Shown: positions 18,054 to 26,283 of the stretch, piece after piece
Layout: each line of letters begins with the position of its first letter
Numbering within the stretch: the stretch's first letter is position 1
NCBI RefSeq assembly: GCF_900176645.1
Contig: NZ_FXAN01000046.1
Location: 1 to 64,000, forward strand
Length of the DNA: 64,000 nucleotides
Direction of reading: 5' to 3'
DNA from: Burkholderia singularis
Lineage (GTDB): Bacteria; Pseudomonadota; Gammaproteobacteria; Burkholderiales; Burkholderiaceae
Translations under genes and position numbers: made by a program
Notes under the pieces: model-generated
What the model saw: only the letters and a program-made list of their open reading frames with translations
The model's database searches: none
Told to the model about the DNA's origin: nothing

Positions 18054-19310
18054 ATGGACATGAACACGGACACGACCGCCCTGCGCCCGGAACCCGCCGA
18101 CGCTCCCCCTCGCAACCTGCTCGGCCGCCCTGCCACCCGCCATCGCGGCACCGACATCGACGGCGCGACGCTCGCGCCCGACGAGGCGCTGCGCGTGCGC
18201 AGCGTCGATCTGAACGCGTTGATCGGCGCGGTGACGTTCGAAGGCGCGCTCGCGCATCTGTGGTTCGACGTCGCGCCCGGCAGCAGCGCGCATACGGCGC
18301 GCGAAACCGCGATCCGCGAACGGCTCGCCGCGCACGCGGCGGCGTTCGCGCGCGGCTCGGCCGCGCAGGACGTCGCCGCCGGCATGGGCGCGGCCGGCGT
18401 CGCGCCGGTGTTTGCCGCCGCCGCCGGCCTGCTGCGCGGGCTCGACGATGCGCTTGGCCGGCTCGCCGCCGATCCGCGCTGCGACGCCGACCTCGACGCG
18501 ATGCTCGCGTGCGCGGCCGTGGCGCCGTTGCTGCTGCACGCGGCCATCGAAGGGCGGCCTTACGCCGCGGCCGCGTCCGCCGCCGGCGATACCCTGCGCG
18601 ACCCTGCCGCCACCCAGGCGCAGCGCATGCTCGCGCTGACCGGCGCGACGCGCCGCGGCCCGGCCGCCGACGCGGCCATGGACGCGTTGCTCGTCGCGTG
18701 GCACGCGGGCTTTGGCTACATCACGCCGACCGTGCTCGCGCCGCGCGTGGCGATCGGCACCGGCGTGACGCTGGTGCAGGCGGTCGCGGCGGGCTTCATG
18801 GCGAGTGGCCCGTCGCACGTCGGGGCGGCGCTCGAAGCAATGGGCTGGCTCGCGACGCTCGCTGCCGCCGCCACGTCCGAGCCCGCCGTCCCGGCCGCGC
18901 GCGAGACGCTCGAAGCGGCCGCGCGCGCGGCGATCGACGACGATCTCGACGCCAAGCGCACGCTGTACGGCTTCGGTCATCCGCTTTTCGTCGCCGATCC
19001 GCGCCCGCCGCACCTGCGCCGGCTATTCGCCGCACGCGGCTTCGACGGCCCGTATCTGACGCTGTTCGACGCGTGCTGCGCGCACGCCGACGCACGCCGC
19101 GGACTGCACCCCAACATCGATTTCCTGACCGCCGCCGCGCTGCTCGAACTCGGCGTCGCCGCGCCGTCGTGGGGCGTCGGCGTCGGCCTCGGCGCGCGCA
19201 TCGCCGCGATGTGCGCGCATGCGCTCGAGCGCCGCCAGCGGCCGGCGTTCGGCGTCAACAGCGCAACCGCGCGGCGCCTGCTCGCCGCCGTGCCGGTCGG
19301 CTGGCTCTGA
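18054..19310 (+). CDS. Citrate synthase-family protein
   Basis: 418 aa. The C-terminal two-thirds carries citrate-synthase landmarks: SGPSHVGAALEAM (first histidine region), GFGHPLFVADPRPPHL (the G-x-G-H...DPR box) and NIDFLTAAAL (the catalytic Asp box). The N-terminal part is Ala-rich and diverged. Such proteins condense acetyl- or acyl-CoA with 2-oxoacids or, in citryl-CoA-lyase-like forms, cleave them. A citrate-synthase homologue inside a biosynthetic operon suggests a Claisen step that adds a carboxylated branch. It starts 1 bp after the dehydrogenase stop. Confidence 0.75.
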   Translation: MDMNTDTTALRPEPADAPPRNLLGRPATRHRGTDIDGATLAPDEALRVRSVDLNALIGAVTFEGALAHLWFDVAPGSSAHTARETAIRERLAAHAAAFARGSAAQDVAAGMGAAGVAPVFAAAAGLLRGLDDALGRLAADPRCDADLDAMLACAAVAPLLLHAAIEGRPYAAAASAAGDTLRDPAATQAQRMLALTGATRRGPAADAAMDALLVAWHAGFGYITPTVLAPRVAIGTGVTLVQAVAAGFMASGPSHVGAALEAMGWLATLAAAATSEPAVPAARETLEAAARAAIDDDLDAKRTLYGFGHPLFVADPRPPHLRRLFAARGFDGPYLTLFDACCAHADARRGLHPNIDFLTAAALLELGVAAPSWGVGVGLGARIAAMCAHALERRQRPAFGVNSATARRLLAAVPVGWL

Positions 19311-19360
19311 CGGACGGCCCCTTTGCCCCATTCGCAATCCATCAACATGCGAGGAACGAC

Positions 19361-20023
19361 ATGCTGCTCAAGAATCTGCGTCCGGCCAACGACTACGACC
19401 GCTTCGCCACCGAAACGCTCGAACCGTGGGATCTGCTGTTCATCAGCCGCATCCGCCAGCTCGCCCGCGGGATGAACGCGGGCGTGATCGCCGATATCGG
19501 CACGGCAACGGGCGTCGTGCCGGTCCGGCTGGCGGCCGATCCGGCGATGGCCGGCTGGCGCTACGTCGGCATCGACCTCGACCCGGCCATGCTCGACGAA
19601 GGCCGCCCGCGCATCCATGCGCTCGGCCTGGACGACGTCATCGAGCTGCGGGTCGGCGACGCGCTCGCACTGCCGTTCGACGACGGCGAATTGACGATGG
19701 CGGTGGGCCGCGCGACGCTGCACCACTTGCCGGACAAAGCACTCAGCCTGACCGAGATGTTCCGCGTGCTGCAACCGGGCGGCGTCGCGCTGGTTCACGA
19801 CATGCGGCGCGATGCGCCCCAGCACCTGCTCGATCGCTTCACCGCGATGCGCGCGGCGGCCGACTATCCGCCGACTCACGTCGAGGAGAAGATCACGCTC
19901 GACGAAGCGCACGCGCTCGTCGCGCAGGCCGGCCTCGCGGCGCACGCGTCGATCTACAGCCCGAGCGCCGGGCTCGGCGCACTCGGCTTCGAAATCCTGC
20001 TGAAAAAACCCGCGCTTGCGTAA
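19361..20023 (+). CDS. SAM-dependent class I methyltransferase
   Basis: 220 aa. Motif I is VIADIGTATGVVPVRLA, followed by the acidic loop YVGIDLDPAML, then GDALALPFDDGELTMAV and the motif after strand 5, LQPGGVALVHDM. This is the UbiE/Methyltransf_11 type, methylating a small molecule at O, N or C. ATG follows GAGGAACGAC. Acceptor unknown; position between the citrate-synthase-like and TauD-like genes suggests late tailoring. Confidence 0.85.
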   Translation: MLLKNLRPANDYDRFATETLEPWDLLFISRIRQLARGMNAGVIADIGTATGVVPVRLAADPAMAGWRYVGIDLDPAMLDEGRPRIHALGLDDVIELRVGDALALPFDDGELTMAVGRATLHHLPDKALSLTEMFRVLQPGGVALVHDMRRDAPQHLLDRFTAMRAAADYPPTHVEEKITLDEAHALVAQAGLAAHASIYSPSAGLGALGFEILLKKPALA

Positions 20024-20027
20024 CGCC

Positions 20028-21098
20028 ATGCCGACTCCCGCCCCGCTTGCCGGCGGTGCCGCCGCGCTGTTCGACGACGACCGCGTCGCATGCGCGCCGC
20101 TCGTCGAGCACGCCGCGCTGCCGCTTTGCATCACGCCGCGCGATCCCGCGCTCGCGGCGTCGCCCGACGCATTCGCCGCGTGGTACGGCGCGCGGCTTGC
20201 CGACATCGACCGGCTGCTCGACGGGCGCGGCGCGCTGTTGTGGCGCGGTTTCGCCGTGCCCGACACCGCCGCGTTCGGCCGCCTCGGCGCGCTCTATCCG
20301 CCGCACGCGAACGGCTACACCGCGGGAGCCGCACCGCGCCGCCAAATCGCCGGCGAAGTATACGAATCGACGCGGATGCCCCCGCCGTTCAAGATCGGCT
20401 TGCATCAGGAGATGGCCTATATGCCGGTGTTTCCCCGGCTCGTCGCGTTCTATTGCCGGCGGCCGGCCGACGCGGGCGGCGAGACGCCGATTTGCGACAT
20501 GCGCCGCGTGACCGCGCGAATTCCGGCCGCGCTGCGCGAGCGCTTCGCCGCGCGTGGCGTGATGTATCTGCGCAACTTCGCCGCGCCGGGCGAACGGGCG
20601 GCCAGCAGCAACCGGCCGGGCATGGCGTTCGGCGAATACCACCGGCCGTGGGACGACGCATTCGGCACCGCCGAGCGCGCCGACGTCGAACGGCTGTGCG
20701 CGGCACGCGGGCTCGGCTGCCGCTGGCTCGACGACGGCAGCGTGACCGTGTCGCACGTCGGCCCCGCGCTGCGCACGCATCCGCGCACCGGCGACGTGCT
20801 GTGGTTCAACCAGGCGAGCGCGCAGCATCCGAACCCCCGCTCGATGGGCGATTTCAGCTATCGGCAATTGCAGCGCGTATTCGGCGGCCGCGCCGCGTTT
20901 CCATACGAGGTCCGCTACGGCGACGGCACGCCGATGCCGTTCGACGATCTCGTCCCCATCTACGATGCGTTCGATAGCGAGGAAATCGCGTTCCCGTGGC
21001 AGGCGGGCGACGTGCTCGTCGTCGACAACATGCTGGTCGCGCACGGCCGCAACCCGTACCGGGGCGCGCGCGACACGCAAGTGATGCTGTTCGACTGA
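20028..21098 (+). CDS. TauD/SyrP-type Fe(II)/2-oxoglutarate oxygenase
   Basis: 356 aa. The iron triad is readable as GLHQEMAY (H126, E128, an H-x-E rather than H-x-D facial pair) and a distal histidine in LVAHGRNPYRGARDTQVML, with the RGAR segment carrying the 2-oxoglutarate-binding arginine. The H-x-E variant and the phrase ETPICDMRRV are typical of the SyrP-like branch, which hydroxylates carrier-bound amino acids. ATG lies 5 bp after the methyltransferase stop. Probably a late beta- or alpha-hydroxylase. A decarboxylating, isonitrile-forming role of related enzymes is an alternative. Confidence 0.82.
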   Translation: MPTPAPLAGGAAALFDDDRVACAPLVEHAALPLCITPRDPALAASPDAFAAWYGARLADIDRLLDGRGALLWRGFAVPDTAAFGRLGALYPPHANGYTAGAAPRRQIAGEVYESTRMPPPFKIGLHQEMAYMPVFPRLVAFYCRRPADAGGETPICDMRRVTARIPAALRERFAARGVMYLRNFAAPGERAASSNRPGMAFGEYHRPWDDAFGTAERADVERLCAARGLGCRWLDDGSVTVSHVGPALRTHPRTGDVLWFNQASAQHPNPRSMGDFSYRQLQRVFGGRAAFPYEVRYGDGTPMPFDDLVPIYDAFDSEEIAFPWQAGDVLVVDNMLVAHGRNPYRGARDTQVMLFD

Positions 21099-21102
21099 GC
21101 GG

Positions 21103-22125
21103 ATGCCGCCGATGAGTGTGTCCTTTCCCGCCCTGCTGCGCGCGATACTCGATCCGCGCCACGCATTCGACTGGCCCCGGCTGTTCGGCACGCAGCAGCC
21201 GCCCGCGCGGCACGCGCCGCAAGCCGCGCTGAGCGCGGCCGCGATCGACGTCGCGGCGGGCGATTTCCGTTTCGTTGCACACGACGTGCGCTTTCGCCTG
21301 GGCGCGGTCACCGCGATCGTCGGGCCCAACGGCGCGGGCAAGAGCACGCTGCTCGAGACGCTGCTCGGCTTTCGGCGCGGCGGCCGCGACGTGCGCGTGC
21401 TCGATGCGCCCGCGCCGCGCTTCATGCGCGAACCTGCTTCGCTGCGCCGGCTCGGCGCGCAACTGCAGAAGGTCGAATATCCGGATCATGCGCGCGTCGA
21501 CGAAATCGTCGCGCTGCATCGCGCGATGTACCGCCGCGCGGACCCGGACGTCACCGCCGCGCTCGGCATCGGCGAGCTGCTCGGCAAGCCGTGCCGCGCG
21601 TTGTCGAAAGGGCAGCGCCAGCGCGTCGATCTCTACGTCGCGCTCGCGCACCGGCCCGAGCTGGCCGTGCTCGACGAGCCGTTCACCGGCCTCGACCGGC
21701 GGTATGCGGGCGCCGTCACCGGGCTGCTGCGCGCGCGCGCCGCAGCCACCAGCGTCGCGATGATCTGCCACAGCGCCGACGAGCTTGCGCTCGTCGACGA
21801 TCTCGTCTGGGTCCGCGACGGCGGCATCCGCTACCAGGGCGCCAAGGACGCGCTGATAGCGGCGAGCGTCGGCCGCGCGCGCGCCGCGCTGCACTGCCGC
21901 GACGCCGCCGAGGCCCGCGCGCTGCGCGCGCGGCTCGCCGGGTTGCCGGGCGTCGTCAACGTTCGCGCGCCGCAGCCGCTCGTTGCCGAAGCGTTCGGCG
22001 ACGCGACGCTTCACGCGCGCGTGCATGCGCTCGTCGGCGAACAGGGCATTCAGCATCTGGAACTCGCGCCCAGTACGCTCGAGGATCTGCTGCGCGTATG
22101 CACGGAGGGGCCACGCGATGCTTAA
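21103..22125 (+). CDS. ABC transporter ATPase (ABC-2 type exporter)
   Basis: 340 aa. A ~60-residue leader precedes the nucleotide-binding domain: Walker A IVGPNGAGKSTLLETLLG, signature LSKGQRQRVDLYVALA and Walker B LAVLDEPFTGLD. The C-terminal ~90 residues form an extension with alternating Ala/Arg/Leu text, typical of antibiotic and polysaccharide exporters. It starts 4 bp after the oxygenase stop and overlaps its permease by 8 bp. It is a second, distinct exporter of the cluster alongside the LolCD-like one. Confidence 0.88.
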   Translation: MPPMSVSFPALLRAILDPRHAFDWPRLFGTQQPPARHAPQAALSAAAIDVAAGDFRFVAHDVRFRLGAVTAIVGPNGAGKSTLLETLLGFRRGGRDVRVLDAPAPRFMREPASLRRLGAQLQKVEYPDHARVDEIVALHRAMYRRADPDVTAALGIGELLGKPCRALSKGQRQRVDLYVALAHRPELAVLDEPFTGLDRRYAGAVTGLLRARAAATSVAMICHSADELALVDDLVWVRDGGIRYQGAKDALIAASVGRARAALHCRDAAEARALRARLAGLPGVVNVRAPQPLVAEAFGDATLHARVHALVGEQGIQHLELAPSTLEDLLRVCTEGPRDA

Positions 22126-23203
22126 GGTATTCGCAATCCTGGTGCGCAACGAGCTGCTCGGCTTTCTGCGCAGCCGCTCGTCGCTGTTCTGGACGCTCGT
22201 CTTTCCGGTGTTCTTGCTCAGCGTGATGCTGTTCGCATTCGGCGGCTCGAACTCGCTCGGCACTGTCGACATCGCATTCGATGCGCCCGGCGGCACGACG
22301 CCGTACCGTGACGCGTGCCGTGCCGAAATCGTCGCGAGCCTGGCGCGCAGCGACGTCGTCAAGGCAACGATCGTCGCCGCGGGCGCGCGCGGCAGCGCCG
22401 AACGCGTCAACGTCGTGCTCGGCGCCGACGCGCACACGCCCGCGACGATACGCTACGACTTCAACGGCTCGCTCGCCGCGAAAGCCGCATCGCGGGTGAT
22501 CGAGATCGCGCTCGCGCGCTGCGCCGCGCAAGGGCTCGGCCTGCCCGCCGAGCCGGCGCGCTTCGAGAACGCCGCGCCCGAGCGTCGTGCATTCGACTAC
22601 GGCGCATTCTTCGCAACCGGCATTCTCGTGATGGCGTTCATGGCGATCGGCTTGAATTCCACCGCGACCGCAATCGCCGCGCTGCGCGAGCGCAACACGT
22701 TCAAGCTCTATGTCTGCTTTCCGGTGTCGCGCGGCGTGTTCCTCGGCGCGCTGATCGTCGCGCGCATGGCGATGATGGCGCTGTCCGCCGTGGTGCTGCT
22801 CGCGGTTGCGCGCTTCGCGTTCGGCATCGCATTGCCGATCGTCTCGCCTGCCGGGCTGCGCGCGCTGCCGGTCGTGCTGCTCGGCGCGGCGATGGTGCTG
22901 AGCTTCGGCGTGCTGCTCGCGAGCCGCGCGCAGTCGCTTGCCGCCGCCGAGCTTGCGTGCAACGTCACGTACTATCCGCTGCTGTTCTTCAGCGATCTGA
23001 CGATTCCCATGCACGATGCGCCGTCCTGGCTCAAGGCCGCGCTCGCGTTCCTGCCGACCAATCAGTTCGCGGTCGCGCTGCGCGGCCTGCTGCTCGACGG
23101 CGCGCAGTATGCGCAGTTCGCGCCGCAGCTTGCCGGCATGGCGGCAAGCACGCTGCTGTTCCTGTTCGTGTCCGCGCGCCTGTTCCGTTGGCACGACGCA
23201 TGA
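22118..23203 (+). CDS. ABC-2 type permease
   Basis: 361 aa. N-terminal helix SSLFWTLVFPVFLLSVMLF, a soluble ~130-residue loop, then five closely spaced hydrophobic helices from about residue 165, ending before a short basic tail. The order matches ABC-2 (DrrB/NatB-like) permeases with a long extracytoplasmic loop. It pairs with the overlapping ATPase. Likely role: efflux of the product or of a toxic intermediate. Confidence 0.87.
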   Translation: MLKVFAILVRNELLGFLRSRSSLFWTLVFPVFLLSVMLFAFGGSNSLGTVDIAFDAPGGTTPYRDACRAEIVASLARSDVVKATIVAAGARGSAERVNVVLGADAHTPATIRYDFNGSLAAKAASRVIEIALARCAAQGLGLPAEPARFENAAPERRAFDYGAFFATGILVMAFMAIGLNSTATAIAALRERNTFKLYVCFPVSRGVFLGALIVARMAMMALSAVVLLAVARFAFGIALPIVSPAGLRALPVVLLGAAMVLSFGVLLASRAQSLAAAELACNVTYYPLLFFSDLTIPMHDAPSWLKAALAFLPTNQFAVALRGLLLDGAQYAQFAPQLAGMAASTLLFLFVSARLFRWHDA

Positions 23204-23237
23204 GCATCCATTCGCTTTCCTGAAGGAGAAACGCCCG

Positions 23238-23783
23238 ATGACCCCCTCCCGCCATCCGCTCACCGACTACCTGCTGCATGCGAGCAACTTTCTGCCGGCG
23301 ATCGTGTTTCTGTTCTACGGCCGGCTCGGCCCCGGCCAGCCGGACGAGCGCTGGACCCATGCGTTCCTGATCGGCGGCGGGCTCGCGCTCGCGCATGGCG
23401 CATGGCTGCTGCGCCGCGCCGAGCGCAACAGCATCGCGATCGGCGTCGACCTGTTTCTCGTGATCGGCGCGTTGCTCGCGCTCGTGTCGCCGGCCGGCAG
23501 CCGCTTATGGGGCGAGGAACTCGGCCCGGCCGCGATGCTCGTCTGCGTGCTCGCGGTAGGCGTCGCGCTGACCGCGTGGTCCGCCGGCGGCTTCGTCGAC
23601 GGCGCATGCGCCGAGCACCAGCGCGTGCGCGCGTTGTCGTTCGTGATGATCGTCGCCACGGTCGTCGCGCTCGGCGTGTCGATCGCGATGCGCCACAGCC
23701 CGCTGTGGGGCGGCGTCGTGCCGTTGATCGCGCTCGTCGTCGTGCGCGGCCGGCTGCGCCGCCAACTCGCGCAGGTTCACTGA
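23238..23783 (+). CDS. Small polytopic membrane protein, unknown
   Basis: 181 aa, ATG preceded by AAGGAGAAA. About five hydrophobic helices are separated by short charged turns; no motif is recognisable. It directly follows the ABC-2 permease and may be an accessory subunit or an immunity-like membrane protein. I do not recognise the family. Confidence 0.7.
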   Translation: MTPSRHPLTDYLLHASNFLPAIVFLFYGRLGPGQPDERWTHAFLIGGGLALAHGAWLLRRAERNSIAIGVDLFLVIGALLALVSPAGSRLWGEELGPAAMLVCVLAVGVALTAWSAGGFVDGACAEHQRVRALSFVMIVATVVALGVSIAMRHSPLWGGVVPLIALVVVRGRLRRQLAQVH

Positions 23784-23784
23784 C

Positions 23785-25392
23785 ATGGGCGCTCCGACCG
23801 AAACGGTTGAAACGGCGCGTGTGGTTCGGCCAGCCGATGCGCACGTAACGGCGCATGTGGCCCGGCCAACCGATGCGCTTGAATCGGCGCACGCGGCCCA
23901 GCCGGCCGATACGCACGTAACTGCGCATGCGGCTCGGCAAGCCAACGCACGCGAAACGGCAAAAATGACTCAACCGCCCGATACATACCCGACAGCGCCT
24001 ACGGCACCACAAGCCGCCGCGCTCGCCGCCGCACTCGGCGACGGCTGGCTCGAGGGCAGCGCAGGCGCGCCCTATCTGACCGACATCATGCAGATCAGCG
24101 GCGCAGCGCTCGGCGTCGCGCGGCCCGCATCGACCGCCGATGCCCAGGCGCTCGTACAAGCCGCGCATACCCATCGCATCACGCTCGTCCCGCAGGGCGC
24201 GCGCACCGGGCTGGTCGGCGCGGCAGTACCCGATCGCAGCGGTGCGCAATGTGTCGTATCGTTCGACCGGATGCGTCGCATTCGCGCGCTCGACGTCGCG
24301 AACCGCAGCATCACGGTCGACGCGGGCGTGCTGCTGTCCGAGCTGAACCGCGCGGCGGCCGAGGCCGGGCTCACCCTGCCGATCGATCTCGGCAGCGATC
24401 CGAGCGCGGGCGGCCTGGTCGGCGCGAATGCGGGCGGCAGTCGGCTCATCAAATATGGCGACGTGCGCCGCAACGTGCTAGGCATCGAAGCCGTGCTCGC
24501 CGATGCGCACGGCACGGTGATCGACGCCCTCGCGCCGCTGCGCAAACGCAACGCCGGTTTCGATCTGAAGCAGTTGTTCATCGGCGCGGGCGGCGCGCTC
24601 GGGCTCGTCACCGCAGTCTCGTTCTCGCTTGCGCCGCTTGAACGCTCGTCTTACGCGGCGCTCGTCGCGTTCGCCTCCTATGACGCCGCGCTCGCGGGCC
24701 TGCTCGCGTTCGAGCGGGCGTTCGGCGAACTGCTGTGCGCATTCGAGTTCATGTCGTCCCGTGCCATCGCGCGCGCCGCCGCGGCGTTTCCCAATCTGTC
24801 GGTCCCGCTGCCGGATACGCCTGCCGCGTGCTTCGCGCTCGTCGAGATCGCCTCCGGCATGCCCGGTCTGGACGCGCTGTTGGAAACGCGCGCGCTCGAC
24901 ACGCTCGATGCGCTCGTCGGCCGCGGCGACGCGCTGGACGCCGCCTGCGCCACCGCCGAGCGTTTCTGGCGGCTGCGCGACAGCCTGCCTGCCGCCGTCG
25001 CGCAGGATGGCCTGCCGCTGTCGTTCGACGTATCGTTCGCGCGCGGCGCGCTTGCGCCGTTCATCGCCGATACCGAACGCTGGCTGGCCGACACGCATCC
25101 GGCGCTCGGTTGCTACGCGTTCGGCCATTTCGGCGACGGCGGCTGCCATCTCGTCGTATCGATTCCGCATGCATGCGCCGAGCAATACGGCGCGGTACGG
25201 CAAATCGCGCTGCGCGGCGCGCTGTACGAACGCGTCGCGCGCTTCGGCGGCTGCTTCAGCGCCGAGCACGGCGTCGGCCCCGCCAATCTCGCGTATTACC
25301 GCAAATATGTGCGCGCCGAAGAGCGGGCTGCCGCATCCGCCGTTCAATGCGCGCTCGACCCGCTGCGGCTCGTCGGACGCGTTCGCTATTGA
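23785..25392 (+). CDS. FAD-linked oxidase, GlcD/D-2-hydroxyacid dehydrogenase family, with N-terminal repeats
   Basis: 535 aa. From about residue 80 the protein follows the FAD_binding_4/FAD-oxidase C-terminal fold: ITLVPQGARTGLVGAAVP (FAD pyrophosphate loop), GLVGANAGGSRLIKYGDV, GAGGALGLVTAVSF, and the C-terminal FSAEHGVGPANL box. Relatives oxidise D-lactate, glycolate or other 2-hydroxyacids. The first ~75 residues are unusual: five 12-residue repeats (residues 12-71) of the R/H-x-A-R-P-x-D-A-H-V-T-A kind, with no counterpart in the family. The true start could be later, e.g. M61. It begins 2 bp after the membrane-protein stop, so it is probably the last enzyme of the operon. Confidence 0.85.
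   Translation: MGAPTETVETARVVRPADAHVTAHVARPTDALESAHAAQPADTHVTAHAARQANARETAKMTQPPDTYPTAPTAPQAAALAAALGDGWLEGSAGAPYLTDIMQISGAALGVARPASTADAQALVQAAHTHRITLVPQGARTGLVGAAVPDRSGAQCVVSFDRMRRIRALDVANRSITVDAGVLLSELNRAAAEAGLTLPIDLGSDPSAGGLVGANAGGSRLIKYGDVRRNVLGIEAVLADAHGTVIDALAPLRKRNAGFDLKQLFIGAGGALGLVTAVSFSLAPLERSSYAALVAFASYDAALAGLLAFERAFGELLCAFEFMSSRAIARAAAAFPNLSVPLPDTPAACFALVEIASGMPGLDALLETRALDTLDALVGRGDALDAACATAERFWRLRDSLPAAVAQDGLPLSFDVSFARGALAPFIADTERWLADTHPALGCYAFGHFGDGGCHLVVSIPHACAEQYGAVRQIALRGALYERVARFGGCFSAEHGVGPANLAYYRKYVRAEERAAASAVQCALDPLRLVGRVRY
23818..23997 (+). repeat. Five imperfect 36-bp tandem repeats inside the FAD oxidase gene
   Basis: Five consecutive units each encode 12 residues; aligned units begin CGTGTGGTTCGGCCAGCCGA, CATGTGGCCCGGCCAACCGA, CACGCGGCCCAGCCGGCCGA, CATGCGGCTCGGCAAGCCAA and AAAATGACTCAACCGCCCGA. 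Unit length is a multiple of three, so copy change would keep the frame. A minisatellite of this kind is expected to vary between strains. Confidence 0.85.
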
Positions 25393-25417
25393 CCGATACC
25401 CCTTCGATTTCGACAGG

Positions 25418-25762
25418 ATGCCGATCATGGTCCGTTTCTCCACCGATGCCGGTTCCGATGGCGGTTCCGAACCCAGCCCCGATTCCGGCATCGCTTCCAG
25501 GCCCGATCCCGGTCTCGATTCCGGTTGCGATTCCGGCTTCGATTCCCGCGCCGCTTCCGGCGTCGAAACCACTGGCTCGCCGCGAACACCCGCGCCGCTT
25601 CCGTCGCTGCCTGCCGACGATGCAACCGCCGCACTGCCGAATGCCGGCGCATTGATCAGCGTTCAAGGTATCGCTCGCATCGTGACGTTGGCGCCAAACG
25701 AGCAAGCGCGTCCGTCGCTGTGGCGGCGACTGATGCGCTGGCGCGAATGCGCGGGACGCTGA
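25418..25762 (+). CDS. Small hypothetical protein with degenerate Asp-Ser-Gly repeats
   Basis: 114 codons from the ATG at 25418 (25427 is an alternative). The first half is a degenerate run of D-S-G / D-P-G units made from GATTCC-type repeats; the second half (ISVQGIARIVTLAPNE, then RPSLWRRLMRWREC) is unrelated and better ordered, with a high G/C third position that supports coding. It lies 25 bp after the FAD oxidase and could be the last gene of the operon. No family recognised; it may instead be a non-coding repeat tract with a chance frame. Confidence 0.4.
   Translation: MPIMVRFSTDAGSDGGSEPSPDSGIASRPDPGLDSGCDSGFDSRAASGVETTGSPRTPAPLPSLPADDATAALPNAGALISVQGIARIVTLAPNEQARPSLWRRLMRWRECAGR
25440..25570. 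repeat. Degenerate GATTCC/GGT-type tandem repeat tract
   Basis: The strand reads as a run of GATTCC, GATCCC and GGTTCC units broken by GGT/GGC triplets, giving an approximate 6-9 bp periodicity across ~130 bp. It is related in unit to the perfect GATTCC array at 8475. Confidence 0.75.
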
Positions 25763-25914
25763 GCGTCAAAAGAATCGGTCGCGGCAATCTCGTGAATATC
25801 GCTTACGGGCCGCGTGCCGCCGCCGGGCAATCCAAACGACGTTCGACATGCAGCGCAAACGCAAACAAGCGCCGCCCGCCGCGGCCTGCATGCGCGTGCC
25901 CGTCGACACAAGCG

Positions 25915-26283
25915 CTAGCCTTCGGGGTGATGGCAAACCACCTCGATATTGTGTCCGTCCGGGCCAATGACGAAAGCCGCATAGTAGTTCGCGTGATAGC
26001 GCGTGCGCAGGCCGGGCGCACCATGATCCCGACCGCCCGCCTCCAGAGCCGCGCGATGGAAATCATCCACTTGCCGGCGATTCTCGGCAGTGAATGCCAA
26101 GTGAAGATGCGCCGGTTTCTCGTCGGTTTGGAACAGGCACAATGAAACCTTGCCGTCCGAGCTAAGCTCGATACCAAGAGGACCTTCCAGAACCACGGCT
26201 ATACCGAGCGGTTCGAGCGCCTTGAGGAAAAACGCCTTACTCGCCTCATAATCGCTGACTCCGAATACGACGTGATCGAACAT
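25915..26283 (-). CDS. VOC-family (glyoxalase/bleomycin-resistance fold) protein
   Basis: 122 aa from the ATG at 26283 (MFDHVVFGVSDYEASKAFF); the longer frame to 26460 adds non-homologous sequence. The start HVVFGVSDYEASKAFFLKAL, the middle HLHLAFTAENRRQVDDFHRA and the end GPDGHNIEVVCH are the standard beta-alpha-beta-beta-beta half-repeats of VOC metalloproteins, with His and Glu metal ligands. Small lactoylglutathione-lyase-like proteins of this type are common and their substrates are rarely known. It stands alone, converging on the biosynthetic operon. Confidence 0.85.
   Translation of the reverse strand: MFDHVVFGVSDYEASKAFFLKALEPLGIAVVLEGPLGIELSSDGKVSLCLFQTDEKPAHLHLAFTAENRRQVDDFHRAALEAGGRDHGAPGLRTRYHANYYAAFVIGPDGHNIEVVCHHPEG

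Noticed and set aside
15707-18547. 946-codon leftward frame across the KAS-like, dehydrogenase and citrate-synthase-like genes
   Set aside because: Arg/Ala-rich antisense frame crossing three real genes on the other strand.
8475-25570. CRISPR array
   Set aside because: The repeats are microsatellite or coding minisatellite type without constant direct repeats and unique spacers; no cas gene is present.
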